Translations under genes and position numbers: made by a program
Assembly: GCA_017438285.1 (NCBI GenBank)
Contig: JAFRVY010000122.1
Coordinates: 1-44,661, forward strand
DNA: 44,661 bases
Direction: 5' to 3'
Source: Bacillota bacterium
GTDB lineage: Bacteria; Bacillota; Clostridia; Peptostreptococcales; Anaerovoracaceae
Shown: positions 8,410 through 16,754 of the stretch, one piece after another
How positions within the stretch are numbered: position 1 is the first letter of the stretch
Layout: every line of letters starts with the position of its first letter
Notes under the pieces: model-generated
Database searches by the model: none
Told to the model about the DNA's origin: nothing
Seen by the model: only the letters and a program-made list of their open reading frames with translations

Positions 8410-10827
8410 TTACTTCTTGACTTTGACGGTGATCTTGACTTTTTTCATTTCCGGAGCATAGGTGGAGGTGCCGCCAAGGACTATTTTTACCATGGCTGTG
8501 TATGTACCCTTCTTGGTCTTTTTCTTAACAACAACCTTGCCGTTTGATTTGACTGTAAGCTTGTTGCTTCCCGAAAGTTTCGTACACTTCACCGTTCCAA
8601 CCTTTTTCGTAATTGAAATAGGGCTAACTGAAAGAGCCTTTTTCTTGAGTTTTTTGACCCTCACTGTTTTCGGCGACACTTTTACGACCGCCGGATTCGT
8701 CTTGCCGATAAAAACATCTATCGTTTGAGAGCCATAATATTCCTCTTGTCCGGTCACGATGCAGTCATATGCACCGGCCTTTGTTGGAAATTCATCCACT
8801 ATTTCTCCCGCCGATCCCGGGGATATGTTCTTGTATCTCAGGTTGTATTTTGAATCGTCCAGCACATCCTGATTCTTTCCAACTTTAACGATGAAGTCCG
8901 ACTGCTTCCATCTCACTCCTGCCGGAAGGTCATACCTTGCTGCAAACAGAGTTGAAGATTTCTTGTACTGGGCAAACTCATCACTGACTGTTACCGTTCC
9001 GGCCGGTGCAGTCAAAGTTTTGTTGCTGTATACGTCGATCTTATCCACTGCAGGTTTTGCACTGCCCGTAAATCCGTGTGTATTTGAGGCAGTCGCAGAA
9101 GCGGCGACCGTGTATGTGGCGATTCCGCTTCCCTTGGCGTTCGGATTATCTGGGTTATAATCAAACCTGAATACATTGCTGGAAGAAGTCTTTGCAGGGA
9201 ACCCATTGTTCGCCAGCTTTTTGACTGTCAGTTTGTACTCCGCTGTTGGCAATACGTAATTGTACTTACGATCAACCAACTTGATTGACGGCGTTTGCGT
9301 CTGCTCAGGGGAATCAAGATAGAAGCAGTGTCCGTTTTCCAGGTCGGAAACCTCTATTGTGTAATATTTAAGGTCCGTCCTGATAGGGTTGAAATAAATT
9401 GGCAGCGGATACTCGTCATCTCCAATATTCGCCTCTATGTGGAGGTAAGCGCCATTTTTCTTTAAGCGTTTTACCTCAAAGGTTCCGTTCCCCTTTGACT
9501 TGACTGTCATATAGGACTCGTATCCCTGCGTATCAGCTCTATATTCAACATCATCTACTACAGGAATCTGTTCTGCCTTCTCCGTTGCTTCGTTGTATCT
9601 GCAGAGTTTGAGCTGCGGATGAATGGTGATTGTCTGTCCGATGTGGATGTTGTCAATTTCACCATTGTCCCCATCTGGATAGAGCTTGTAATACTGCGGT
9701 GTCAAAGTGATCCAATCGTGAAATGCCCTTCCTGTTGTTCCGTTTTTTGTGTAGGTCATTTCTACCCACACTTTAACGGTACGAGGTTCCTGAATGCCGA
9801 CCTTCTTGAAGAAAACTGTCGCCTTGGAAGGATCATTTTCGTCCTCAACGACCTCGATATAATTGGTGTCATTATCATCTGCAAACCACGCGTAATCGAT
9901 ATTGCTGCTGTCTCTGGTTCCGGAAGATGTTTCGTATTTCCCTTTTGCATGTAATGCAATCGGTTCATCGTCCGGGACAGCAAAGTACCGTTCCTTGTCG
10001 TTGTAGATCTCCCCTGTCACACGTTTCGTGCTTACCTTGACAGGAACCACTACTTCCGCTGTAGGACCGTATTCTTTTGCCCTGAACTTGATTGTAAGGT
10101 CAACCTCTCCGACGCTCTTTGCTGTCAATTTCCAATAATCTGTGTAGTTTACAGCTGAAATAATGTTTTTATCAGAGGACGTAACCTTTTGGATTGTTTC
10201 GCATTCTTCTCCACTGTATCCGCCGGGATTGTCTGCATTGACAACACGCCAATGAATGTTCTCCGGCATAATCTTCCTTGTTGTTCCCTTGAACATATCG
10301 CTGGCATCACCGGCAAAGTTGTAGCTCCAAACCGGTTCGCTGACATTGACGTCTACTGTCTTCAGCGCATGTATTACCGGTTCTTGTTCTTCTTCATTTT
10401 CTTCATCGTCGTCATACTCAATTAAAGCCGCCGCGATTGTTATGGTCGTGTAGCCCGAATCTTTCAAGTAATTGAATATGGCCGTGCCGTCCATGCTCAA
10501 CTTACCATCATAAAATGACCAGAGATCATCGTCTCCGACTTCTTCTGGAAGCACTTCATCCCAGTTTTCCCAGCCTGAATAGCCCGTTCTAACATTAACC
10601 TCAAGTTTACAGTTTTCTGTGCCTCCCTGGGCACGGACCTCATACTTCTTGTAATCGTCATCTGAAAAGAGGGTCCAATAACCATTCTCCGGTGTAATTG
10701 AAATATCATACTCATTTTCCGCATAGACCGCCTGTGTGCCTTGCATTCCGCCTAAAAGCGGGAATACCGTCAGCGCCATTATAATTGAAAGTATGATTGC
10801 TGTTGATTTGATAAAACTCTGCCTCAT
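8410..10827 (-). CDS. Large secreted protein with a lysine-rich C-terminal module
   Basis: This 805-residue protein is exported. The N-terminus has basic residues, a hydrophobic core (STAIILSIIMALTVFPLL) and a probable cleavage near AVYAEN. The body is beta-rich with many aromatic and acidic residues and looks like a chain of Ig-like modules, but I recognise no catalytic motif. The last about 95 residues (from KTNPAVVKV) form a very lysine-rich module with KKLKKK, NGKVVVKKKTKKGTYTA and VKITVKVKK, a kind of repeat seen at the C-termini of secreted Clostridia proteins. It could hold the protein to anionic wall polymers. No LPXTG motif is present. Its own extended -10 promoter lies upstream. Function is unknown; surface adhesin or structural role is a guess. 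Confidence 0.75.
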   Translation of the reverse strand: MRQSFIKSTAIILSIIMALTVFPLLGGMQGTQAVYAENEYDISITPENGYWTLFSDDDYKKYEVRAQGGTENCKLEVNVRTGYSGWENWDEVLPEEVGDDDLWSFYDGKLSMDGTAIFNYLKDSGYTTITIAAALIEYDDDEENEEEQEPVIHALKTVDVNVSEPVWSYNFAGDASDMFKGTTRKIMPENIHWRVVNADNPGGYSGEECETIQKVTSSDKNIISAVNYTDYWKLTAKSVGEVDLTIKFRAKEYGPTAEVVVPVKVSTKRVTGEIYNDKERYFAVPDDEPIALHAKGKYETSSGTRDSSNIDYAWFADDNDTNYIEVVEDENDPSKATVFFKKVGIQEPRTVKVWVEMTYTKNGTTGRAFHDWITLTPQYYKLYPDGDNGEIDNIHIGQTITIHPQLKLCRYNEATEKAEQIPVVDDVEYRADTQGYESYMTVKSKGNGTFEVKRLKKNGAYLHIEANIGDDEYPLPIYFNPIRTDLKYYTIEVSDLENGHCFYLDSPEQTQTPSIKLVDRKYNYVLPTAEYKLTVKKLANNGFPAKTSSSNVFRFDYNPDNPNAKGSGIATYTVAASATASNTHGFTGSAKPAVDKIDVYSNKTLTAPAGTVTVSDEFAQYKKSSTLFAARYDLPAGVRWKQSDFIVKVGKNQDVLDDSKYNLRYKNISPGSAGEIVDEFPTKAGAYDCIVTGQEEYYGSQTIDVFIGKTNPAVVKVSPKTVRVKKLKKKALSVSPISITKKVGTVKCTKLSGSNKLTVKSNGKVVVKKKTKKGTYTAMVKIVLGGTSTYAPEMKKVKITVKVKK

Positions 10828-10875
10828 TTTCTTTTCTCCTTAACTATATTAATTATAAGGAATCTTTATACATTA

Positions 10876-10884
10876 ATTATAACA
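10876..10884 (-). promoter_or_regulatory. Extended -10 promoter for the secreted protein gene
   Basis: On the minus strand TGTTATAAT is a perfect extended -10 element about 50 bases before the start codon. No good -35 lies at 17 bp, which is normal for extended -10 promoters. AAGGAG precedes the ATG at 10827. Confidence 0.6.
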
Positions 10885-10939
10885 CAGCCTGCACTTTTCC
10901 CATACAACAATAATGGCTGTGTCGGCAGTCTCAATTTAA

Positions 10940-10980
10940 AATAAAAAAGCGGGAAGTCTGCTTTTGCAAACTCCCCGCCT
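10940..10980 (-). terminator. Terminator after the M28 lipoprotein gene
   Basis: Read on the minus strand, GCGGGGAGTTTGC pairs with GCAGACTTCCCGC with a mismatch around a short loop, followed by TTTTTTATTTT. It sits directly downstream of the stop at 10992. Confidence 0.85.
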
Positions 10981-10991
10981 GCAGTTCCCCC

Positions 10992-13196
10992 TTACAGGGC
11001 TCCATTTACGAAATCAGCGATATCGTTCATATCCTTGATTTCCTGCTTGCAGTAGTCAGCGATTGCATCGAGTGCGCCTTCACGTGCATCTTTGTAGATC
11101 TTCGTAATGGCATCCATGTCAAGATCATCAACCGTTTCTGCGTGGAACAGAGCGTAGGATGCTTCACCAGTGTGAACGATTGCCGGCTGGTGGTTCCATC
11201 CCCACTGAGCGTGATCTTTGTTCTTGTAATATGATTTCTCATATTCGCTCGTCGTACCATCGGCAACTTCCTTGCTGAATATGCAGTAGTTGTACTCGAT
11301 CGCCGAATTCAGCTGATAAGCATTGTCGCAAGCACCGGACCCGTCTTCTTCTTCGGACCAGAGAATGCCATTTTCAAGTCCCTTGAGCGTTCCATCAATG
11401 CATCCAACATTGTTGTCTACAGGACCGTGTCCATAGTGTGCCCCAAAGTCAGTGACATTGAGGAAGTCATCCTGTATCATCTGGAATGCTTCCAGTGAAG
11501 TCTTGTTCAGAGCTGCGCCTTCTTCGCGGGCTTTCTTGATCGTCTCGCCATCTTCGTTGGCAACTGCTTCCTCATATGCAGCGTTGCATGCCTTGATCTT
11601 CTGATTCAAAGCCTTGCCTGCCTCCTTAAGATTATCAACTGCAGCCTGATATTCTTCAACATCTACACCTGCTTCTGCAGCGTAATCTGCGTTACACTCC
11701 CTCTTCAGTTCCTTGGCTGTAGCCGTCAGGTCGAGTTCGAGAGCCGGTTCTGTATCAACGTAGATCGCATATGCACCGTACCAGTCGATGTTCGTCTGGA
11801 ACGTATCTGCATCATAGGTTCCTTCATCATCATACGCAGTGTGATATCTCTCCACCATGAAGTTTGATCCTTCAAATCCGTTAAGGAAGTAAGGAACGCC
11901 GGCTTCTCTGTAGGAGATGCCGTCTTCCATAGTCGTTGTTTCAACATTGTCCTTCGTAAAGAACGTCTCACCATTTGTGATGAGCAGGCCTCTGTCATAC
12001 ATGTTGCTGACCATCTTGAAGAATTCAGGAACGGATACGACCTGCAGACCGTTTTCGTTCTTAAATGCAGGAAGCTCACAGTTGATCATTGCGAGGACAT
12101 CGTCAGCATATCCCTCATGCATGCACATGCCCCAGGCACCTGTTGTCCAGTCGTACATGCAGTCTGTGGAACCCCATTCTTCACCGCCGTGGCAGATGAA
12201 GTAAATGTCGTTTTCAGGTTCGTACTTGGAGTCCACCATGCCCTTTGCAACAGCGAATACCAGACCGATTGCCGCGCAGTCGTCCTGGAATCCATACCAG
12301 TACTTGTCATAGTGCCCTGAAACGATGATCTTCTGATCGTGATTCTTGCCAGGGATCATGCCGACAACATTGTAAGTAGTGCCGCCGTCGTCAACCATCT
12401 CTGCATCAACATTGAGTGTGCACTCAGTGTTGCCTGCCTTGATAGCGTCGATTATTGTTGCCGCCTCATCTGCGCTGATTGCTGTTGTTGGCAGCAGGTC
12501 TGCGCAGCAGACGTCCTGTACGTTGACGGAATCTGTTCCTGCTTCGCCGTAGCCGCTGTCAGCCCATGTTACGATAGCTGCCGCGCCCTTTGAATGAGCC
12601 ATCTTAGCGTATCCATCGATCCATGCTTCGTTGCTTTGGTCTACCTTCGCCAGAACGATCTTACCGGTAACATCGCCGGCCTCTTCGTAGTCCGCTTCAA
12701 ATCCGGTTCCCACATTGACGATCTCTGCAGTCAGATCTCCGTTAGTACCGTTTACCTGATAGGATGCAGGTGTCAGTTCAATATCAGTATCCTTGATTGT
12801 CAGGGATGACTTGTTGAACTGGAACTTGTCGCACTGTGTGCCGACTTTATCGACATTCTGCAGTCCGATTTCTTCCATCTTCTTTGCCAGGAAATCTGCA
12901 CACTTGTGCTCAGAATCCGAACCTGCAGATCTCCATCCGAGGAAGTCAGCCAGATCTTCACTATATGCCAATTCATGGGTCAGATCATATGCAAAATCCA
13001 TATCGATCGCGTCATAGTACGCTGATACTTCATCAGCCATAGACAGATCAGAGGTAACTTCACTGGCTGTGTAGACATTGTCATCTGCCGCCTCCTCTTC
13101 TCCGCCGGAGTTGCCTCCGCATCCCGCCAGTGCCCATACGGACATGGTCAGGCAAAGGATGGCGACAAGAAATTTACTCCATTTCCTTTTGTTCAT
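10992..13196 (-). CDS. Lipoprotein M28-family zinc peptidase with PA insert
   Basis: This 734-residue surface lipoprotein has a signal peptide ending in the lipobox LAGC (about residue 25), then a Gly/Glu/Asp linker. A PA-like insert (GTGFEADYEEAGDVTGKIVLAKV) lies at about 150-260. The peptidase core follows, with SGHYDKYW, DDCAAIG, HGGEEWGS, MINCE and, near 465, ERYHTAYDD, the expected five M28 ligand positions. The fourth ligand position is Glu in NCE where many members have Asp. An alpha-helical C-terminal region of more than 200 residues follows and is not part of the core. ATG 13196 is preferred over an in-frame start 30 bases earlier because GAGGTGG lies 6 bases upstream and the signal peptide starts there. 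It probably trims extracellular peptides for uptake. It may be cotranscribed with cysE, 61 bp upstream. Confidence 0.87.
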   Translation of the reverse strand: MNKRKWSKFLVAILCLTMSVWALAGCGGNSGGEEEAADDNVYTASEVTSDLSMADEVSAYYDAIDMDFAYDLTHELAYSEDLADFLGWRSAGSDSEHKCADFLAKKMEEIGLQNVDKVGTQCDKFQFNKSSLTIKDTDIELTPASYQVNGTNGDLTAEIVNVGTGFEADYEEAGDVTGKIVLAKVDQSNEAWIDGYAKMAHSKGAAAIVTWADSGYGEAGTDSVNVQDVCCADLLPTTAISADEAATIIDAIKAGNTECTLNVDAEMVDDGGTTYNVVGMIPGKNHDQKIIVSGHYDKYWYGFQDDCAAIGLVFAVAKGMVDSKYEPENDIYFICHGGEEWGSTDCMYDWTTGAWGMCMHEGYADDVLAMINCELPAFKNENGLQVVSVPEFFKMVSNMYDRGLLITNGETFFTKDNVETTTMEDGISYREAGVPYFLNGFEGSNFMVERYHTAYDDEGTYDADTFQTNIDWYGAYAIYVDTEPALELDLTATAKELKRECNADYAAEAGVDVEEYQAAVDNLKEAGKALNQKIKACNAAYEEAVANEDGETIKKAREEGAALNKTSLEAFQMIQDDFLNVTDFGAHYGHGPVDNNVGCIDGTLKGLENGILWSEEEDGSGACDNAYQLNSAIEYNYCIFSKEVADGTTSEYEKSYYKNKDHAQWGWNHQPAIVHTGEASYALFHAETVDDLDMDAITKIYKDAREGALDAIADYCKQEIKDMNDIADFVNGAL

Positions 13197-13257
13197 AGTC
13201 CACCTCTTTTCCTTTGTTAATAGCAAGAAATTGATTCAATTCGATTGTTATCGCTCA

Positions 13258-14175
13258 TCAAGACTCTTCCTGGTTTTGTGCATTGATGCGCGTCCCCGGT
13301 GCAACCGACTTCGTCAGGAAGACGTTACCGCCGATGACTGAACCCTCGCCGATGATCGTCTCTCCGCCAAGAATCGTTGCGCCTGAGTAGATCGTCACAT
13401 TGTCCTCAATGGTCGGGTGACGTCTCACGCCGTGGAGCGCATGGCCTTCCTTAGTCGAAAGCGCACCGATGGTCACACCCTGATAGACCTTCACGTGCTT
13501 GCCGATGATCGAAGTCGATCCGACGACAACGCCCGTGCCGTGATCTATGAAAAAGTACTCGCCGATAGTTGCTTCCGGATGGATATCGATGCCGGTAATA
13601 TTGTGGGCATATTCCGTCATCATTCTCGGAATCATTGGCACGCCAAGACTGCTCAGCTCGTGAGCGATTCTGTAGATCGTGCTGGCCAGAAGTCCCGGAT
13701 AACAAAGTACGATTTCCTCTTTGTTATCAGCTGCGGGATCTCCGTCGAAAGTCGCCTGCAGGTCCGTGTTCACCATGTGACGGATCTTTGGCACCCTCTT
13801 AAAAAACTCGACGGAAAGCATTTGCGAGCGAACGCTGATGCATGCGTCGCCCATGGTCGCCATGCCCTCCTCGCTTTTCAGCTCGTCATCGTATTCCAAT
13901 GCGATGGCGATCTGACCGGTGAGGTTGTACATGACGTCCTCAATCAGCACTGAAATCTTGTTCTTCAGGTTATAAAACTTATAGGTTCCATCGCGGTAAT
14001 AGCCCGGGAACAGGATGTTGAGCATCTTGTTCACGATGTCGATGATAACCTCTCTGTCCGGCTGCTCGAAGACATTCATCTTGTCGATGTCTCTTCCCTG
14101 CTTGTAGTCCTCAAGGATGACTTTCGTAATGCCTTTGAGCTGCTCTTCTGCTTTATCTTTTAAGAATTTGTCCAT
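13258..14175 (-). CDS. cysE: Serine O-acetyltransferase
   Basis: This 305-residue enzyme transfers acetyl from acetyl-CoA to L-serine, giving O-acetylserine, the substrate of the CysK encoded at 21329-22261. A helical N-terminal domain (about 1-190) precedes a left-handed beta-helix with hexapeptide repeats (IDIHPEATIGEYFFIDHGTG, VVVGSTSIIG, VKVYQGVTIGA). The catalytic DHGTG and the H in HPEA are present. The length and N-terminal extension fit the long EpsC/SAT subgroup. It ends with a short tail (INAQNQEES), and I did not verify a CysK-binding terminal Ile, which is absent here. It is 30 bp downstream of the desulfoferrodoxin gene and probably cotranscribed, a combination consistent with oxidative or thiol stress. 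Confidence 0.92.
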   Translation of the reverse strand: MDKFLKDKAEEQLKGITKVILEDYKQGRDIDKMNVFEQPDREVIIDIVNKMLNILFPGYYRDGTYKFYNLKNKISVLIEDVMYNLTGQIAIALEYDDELKSEEGMATMGDACISVRSQMLSVEFFKRVPKIRHMVNTDLQATFDGDPAADNKEEIVLCYPGLLASTIYRIAHELSSLGVPMIPRMMTEYAHNITGIDIHPEATIGEYFFIDHGTGVVVGSTSIIGKHVKVYQGVTIGALSTKEGHALHGVRRHPTIEDNVTIYSGATILGGETIIGEGSVIGGNVFLTKSVAPGTRINAQNQEES

Positions 14176-14205
14176 GTTGCTTCCTTGTTTCTTCCTGAGT
14201 CTGTT

Positions 14206-14580
14206 CTATTTCTTCCAAAGGCCGTGCAGGTTGCAGTGTTCGAATACCGCTTCAACCTCGTCCCCTTCACAGACGCAGAAGCACGCCTCCGGCTTTTCGC
14301 CCGGCTTCAGATACTTCGTCTGAACTCCCTGCTTCGTCTGCAGAGCGATCCATTCAATGTAGTGTTCCTCGAGCATCGGGTGTTCTACTTCGCCGACTTT
14401 CACGAATACGCAGCCGTCCTTTGCTTCAACGGCCGGCACGTGTTTCTCAAGCGCCGCGTCTGTTGTGCCCGGTACCATTTCTTCCATTGGCTGACCGCAG
14501 CACATGACAGGTACGCCTGATGCTTTTGCAAAAGTGATGATGTTGCCGCAGTGGCTGCATTTATAATATTTCAGTTCCAT
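14206..14580 (-). CDS. dfx: Desulfoferrodoxin (superoxide reductase)
   Basis: This 124-residue two-iron protein reduces superoxide to peroxide without making oxygen, a hallmark of strict anaerobes. Center I ligands C8, C11, C27, C28 form the rubredoxin-like FeS4 site. Center II ligands H47, H67, H73, C116 and H119 match the family, as do the conserved E45-K46 before HVP. Length matches classical desulfoferrodoxin. Electrons would come from rubredoxin, and a rubredoxin is encoded at 25670. GGAGGGACG lies just upstream of the ATG. It starts the dfx-cysE transcript. Confidence 0.95.
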   Translation of the reverse strand: MELKYYKCSHCGNIITFAKASGVPVMCCGQPMEEMVPGTTDAALEKHVPAVEAKDGCVFVKVGEVEHPMLEEHYIEWIALQTKQGVQTKYLKPGEKPEACFCVCEGDEVEAVFEHCNLHGLWKK

Positions 14581-14624
14581 TTCGTCCCTCCTTGGTGTGT
14601 AAAAACGTTAGCTTTTTAAGTTTT

Positions 14625-14652
14625 GTTATAGTTTAACACACTTTACCGCAAA
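14625..14652 (-). promoter_or_regulatory. Likely promoter of dfx-cysE
   Basis: On the minus strand TTTGCG (14647-14652), a 16-base spacer and TATAAC (14625-14630) lie about 45 bases before the dfx start. It overlaps back to back with the plus-strand promoter at 14642-14670, so the two directions may compete. Confidence 0.45.
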
Positions 14653-14670
14653 ACAGTAATGATTTATAAT
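14642..14670 (+). promoter_or_regulatory. Plus-strand promoter upstream of the 19-codon frame
   Basis: TTTACC (14642-14647), a 17-base spacer and a perfect TATAAT (14665-14670). The left half of the AT-rich stretch 14664-14678 resembles a PerR/Fur half-site, but AT-rich sequence makes that weak. Confidence 0.45.
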
Positions 14671-14693
14671 TATTCAAGAGGAAGAATGCTATC

Positions 14694-14753
14694 ATGAAAA
14701 AGTACATCATCGGCATAGCTTTGAACTACTTGAAGAAACTAAAGCAGCAGTAG
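14694..14753 (+). CDS. Possible 19-residue peptide
   Basis: The frame reads MKKYIIGIALNYLKKLKQQ and stops at TAG 14751-14753. AGAGGAAG lies 9 bases upstream of the ATG and a promoter is suitably placed. The peptide is a short basic helix with a hydrophobic face, the style of small membrane-active or leader peptides. Its stop codon is two bases from the -35 box of the next promoter. It is too short for statistics and could be fortuitous. Confidence 0.3.
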   Translation: MKKYIIGIALNYLKKLKQQ

Positions 14754-14754
14754 G

Positions 14755-14783
14755 TTGAATTGTACGTTTAATTACAATATAAT
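14755..14783 (+). promoter_or_regulatory. SigA-type promoter of the repeat-protein gene
   Basis: TTGAAT (14755-14760), a 17-base spacer and TATAAT (14778-14783) lie 37 bases before the ATG at 14821. This is close to consensus and suggests strong expression. Confidence 0.8.
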
Positions 14784-14820
14784 ATGCATGTATACAGTAC
14801 TGTTTGAAAGGAGAATTGAA

Positions 14821-15225
14821 ATGGGTTTTTTTGATAAACTGTTTGGCAAAGCAGACGCTGCTCTCGAAAAGACTGATCTCGATGAAAAGGTCAAGGCAAA
14901 GGCAGACGAGCTGCTCGAAAAGACTGACGTAGACGAAAAGATCAAGGCGAAGCTGGATCAGACTGACATCGATGAAAAGATCGTTGCAGGAGCAAAAAAT
15001 CTGGCAAAGAAGGCTGACGGAGCTCTCGACAAGACTGATCTGGATGAGAAGCTGGCAGCCAAGGCAAAGGATCTTGCCGGCAAGGGCAAGGAAGCTGTAG
15101 AAGGCGCCCTCGACAAGACCGATCTCGATGACAGGCTAAAGGAAAAGGCCAAGGAAGTTCTGGACAAGACCGACATCGATGAAAAGATTACGGAAAAAAT
15201 CGACGAACTGAAGAAAAGCGAATAG
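14821..15225 (+). CDS. Charged six-repeat helical protein of unknown function
   Basis: This 134-residue soluble protein is built of six copies of a motif around K/Q-T-D-(L/V/I)-D-(E/D)-(K/R), with the TD at residues 18, 36, 48, 72, 100 and 117. Each is followed by an amphipathic segment rich in Lys, Ala, Glu and Leu. Spacings of 18, 12, 24, 28 and 17 show repeated insertion or loss of about one or two helical turns. The N-terminus MGFFDKLFGK is an amphipathic hydrophobic patch that might contact membranes. There is no cysteine, signal peptide or known domain. It resembles LEA-like, CsbD-like or coiled-coil stress proteins in composition only. ATG 14821 is chosen because AAAGGAGA lies about 7 bases upstream. 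It is monocistronic with its own promoter and terminator. Confidence 0.8.
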   Translation: MGFFDKLFGKADAALEKTDLDEKVKAKADELLEKTDVDEKIKAKLDQTDIDEKIVAGAKNLAKKADGALDKTDLDEKLAAKAKDLAGKGKEAVEGALDKTDLDDRLKEKAKEVLDKTDIDEKITEKIDELKKSE

Positions 15226-15238
15226 TCAAAACTGAAAT

Positions 15239-15273
15239 GGCGGATCCGCACATTGCGGACCCGCCGTTTTTTA
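15239..15273. terminator. Terminator of the repeat-protein gene
   Basis: GGCGG-TCCGCA pairs with TGCGGA-CCGCC across a small loop, followed by a T run from 15267. It lies between convergent genes and can also stop transcription coming from the minus strand. Confidence 0.85.
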
Positions 15274-15306
15274 TTGTCTGTATTCTGCAGTGTTCTCCGT
15301 ATCGCC

Positions 15307-16725
15307 TTAGAGTCTGGCCAGCAGTGCCTTCAGGAATTCGTAGAAATGGCCGATGGATGTGATGCTCACTCTTTCCTGCGGCGAATGGAAATACTGACAA
15401 TCAGGACCGATGGAAATCAGGTCCAGACCAGGAATCTTCTCCGCGAAGAATCCGCACTCGAGGCCGGCATGCAATGCCAGCTGCTTCATCTCTCCGCCGA
15501 ACATCTCTTTGTATAATCCCACCGCCAGGTTTCTCAGCTCGGACTCGGCTTCAAACTCCCATGGGACATAGCCGCCGAAGTACTCGACTTCCGCACCCAT
15601 GATTTCTGCGAGGGCTTCAATCGTTTTGGTAATATCCGCCACGGTGGACTGATATGCCCCTCGTACTTCCGACGTCAGCGTCAGGACATCCCCTTCCGTG
15701 GAAATGATTCCGATATTGTCGGAGCTTTCGACGAGTCCCTCCAGGTTGCCGTTCATCTGCGCGATACCGTTCGGATACAGTCTGACCGCCGAAGCGATCT
15801 TGCGGAATGCCTCTTCCGTCAGCGGCGCACCGGTTTCTGCAGCACTTTCGACTGTAATTGCCAGATCCGGCGCCTGTCCGTATTCCTTGCGGAAGACTGC
15901 CTCTGCTTCCGCAACAGTCTCCTGCAAAGCCTTTGCATCAGAAGCGAACACGACAGCCTCCGCTTCTCTAGGAATCGCCAGTCTGTTAGTACCTCCCGTG
16001 ATGGAAACGATGCTGACGTCTGCATTTTCCAGCAGTCGCAGGAGCAGGTTGATGGCGTTGCCTCTGCCCCGGTGAATGTCTTCGCCGGAGTGGCCGCCCT
16101 TCAAGCCGCTTACTCTAATCAGAAACGCCTGCTTTCCTTCCGGGACGTTCCCTTCCCGTTCAAGCGGCATCGTGAATATGACGCCTGTTCCTCCGCAACT
16201 TCCAACGATCAGTTCACGCTCATCGGCGTGATCCAGGTTGATCATACGCTTCGCCTTACAGCTGCTCACGTCGACCGATTCCGCACCGGCAAAGGTCGTC
16301 TCTTCCTGCACGGTGAAAACCACCTCCAACGGCGGATGCGGCAGGTCTTTGTCCCCCAGGACCGCCATGGCGGCAGCTACGCCGACACCGTTGTCTGCAC
16401 CCAGCGTCGTTCCGCTCGCCGAAACGATCCAGTCTCCGTCCGTCTTGAAACGAATCGGATCCTTGCTGAAATCATGGTCGCTGTCACTATCTTTTTCGCA
16501 GACCATGTCTATGTGCGCCTGCATGAGCACGGGCGGATGATCCTCATACCCCTTGGATGCCGGTTTTGTGATGAGCAGATCCCAGATGTCGTCCTGACGA
16601 ACCTCGAGACCGCGCTCCAAAGCCCAATCCCTGATCCAGTCACTGACGGTCTTCTCGTTTCCCGATTCTCTCGGGATCTGTGACAGCTGCTCAAACAGAT
16701 TCAGCACTTCGTTATTCCATGCCAT
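15307..16725 (-). CDS. pepD: Second aminoacyl-histidine (Xaa-His) dipeptidase, M20 family
   Basis: This 472-residue paralogue of the enzyme at 6884 has the same metal motifs: QAHIDMVCEK, TLGADNGVG, TVQEETTFAG, LDHADE and LHAGLECG. The last metal histidine lies in the FHSPQERVSI region. Differences from the other copy (HID for HMD, ADNG for GDDG, QEE for DEE) suggest a distinct substrate range. ATG 16725 is preferred over an ATG six bases upstream because AGGAGG is 8 bases away from the first and only 2 from the second. It is 29 bp downstream of the vWA gene, so it is probably the last gene of a macro-vWA-pepD transcript. That link is by position only. Confidence 0.92.
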   Translation of the reverse strand: MAWNNEVLNLFEQLSQIPRESGNEKTVSDWIRDWALERGLEVRQDDIWDLLITKPASKGYEDHPPVLMQAHIDMVCEKDSDSDHDFSKDPIRFKTDGDWIVSASGTTLGADNGVGVAAAMAVLGDKDLPHPPLEVVFTVQEETTFAGAESVDVSSCKAKRMINLDHADERELIVGSCGGTGVIFTMPLEREGNVPEGKQAFLIRVSGLKGGHSGEDIHRGRGNAINLLLRLLENADVSIVSITGGTNRLAIPREAEAVVFASDAKALQETVAEAEAVFRKEYGQAPDLAITVESAAETGAPLTEEAFRKIASAVRLYPNGIAQMNGNLEGLVESSDNIGIISTEGDVLTLTSEVRGAYQSTVADITKTIEALAEIMGAEVEYFGGYVPWEFEAESELRNLAVGLYKEMFGGEMKQLALHAGLECGFFAEKIPGLDLISIGPDCQYFHSPQERVSITSIGHFYEFLKALLARL

Positions 16726-16754
16726 GCTCATGTCCTCCTTGTTTGTCTTTGTGT

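Noticed and set aside
14664-14678. PerR/Fur-like box near dfx
   Set aside because: Only the left half fits and the region is AT-rich, so a chance match is likely; no second half-site of comparable quality.
14871-15180. Regular repeats that could suggest a CRISPR or satellite array
   Set aside because: The repetition is in the protein (six KTDLDEK-like units); DNA copies vary by codon, the spacing is irregular, and the reading frame is intact.
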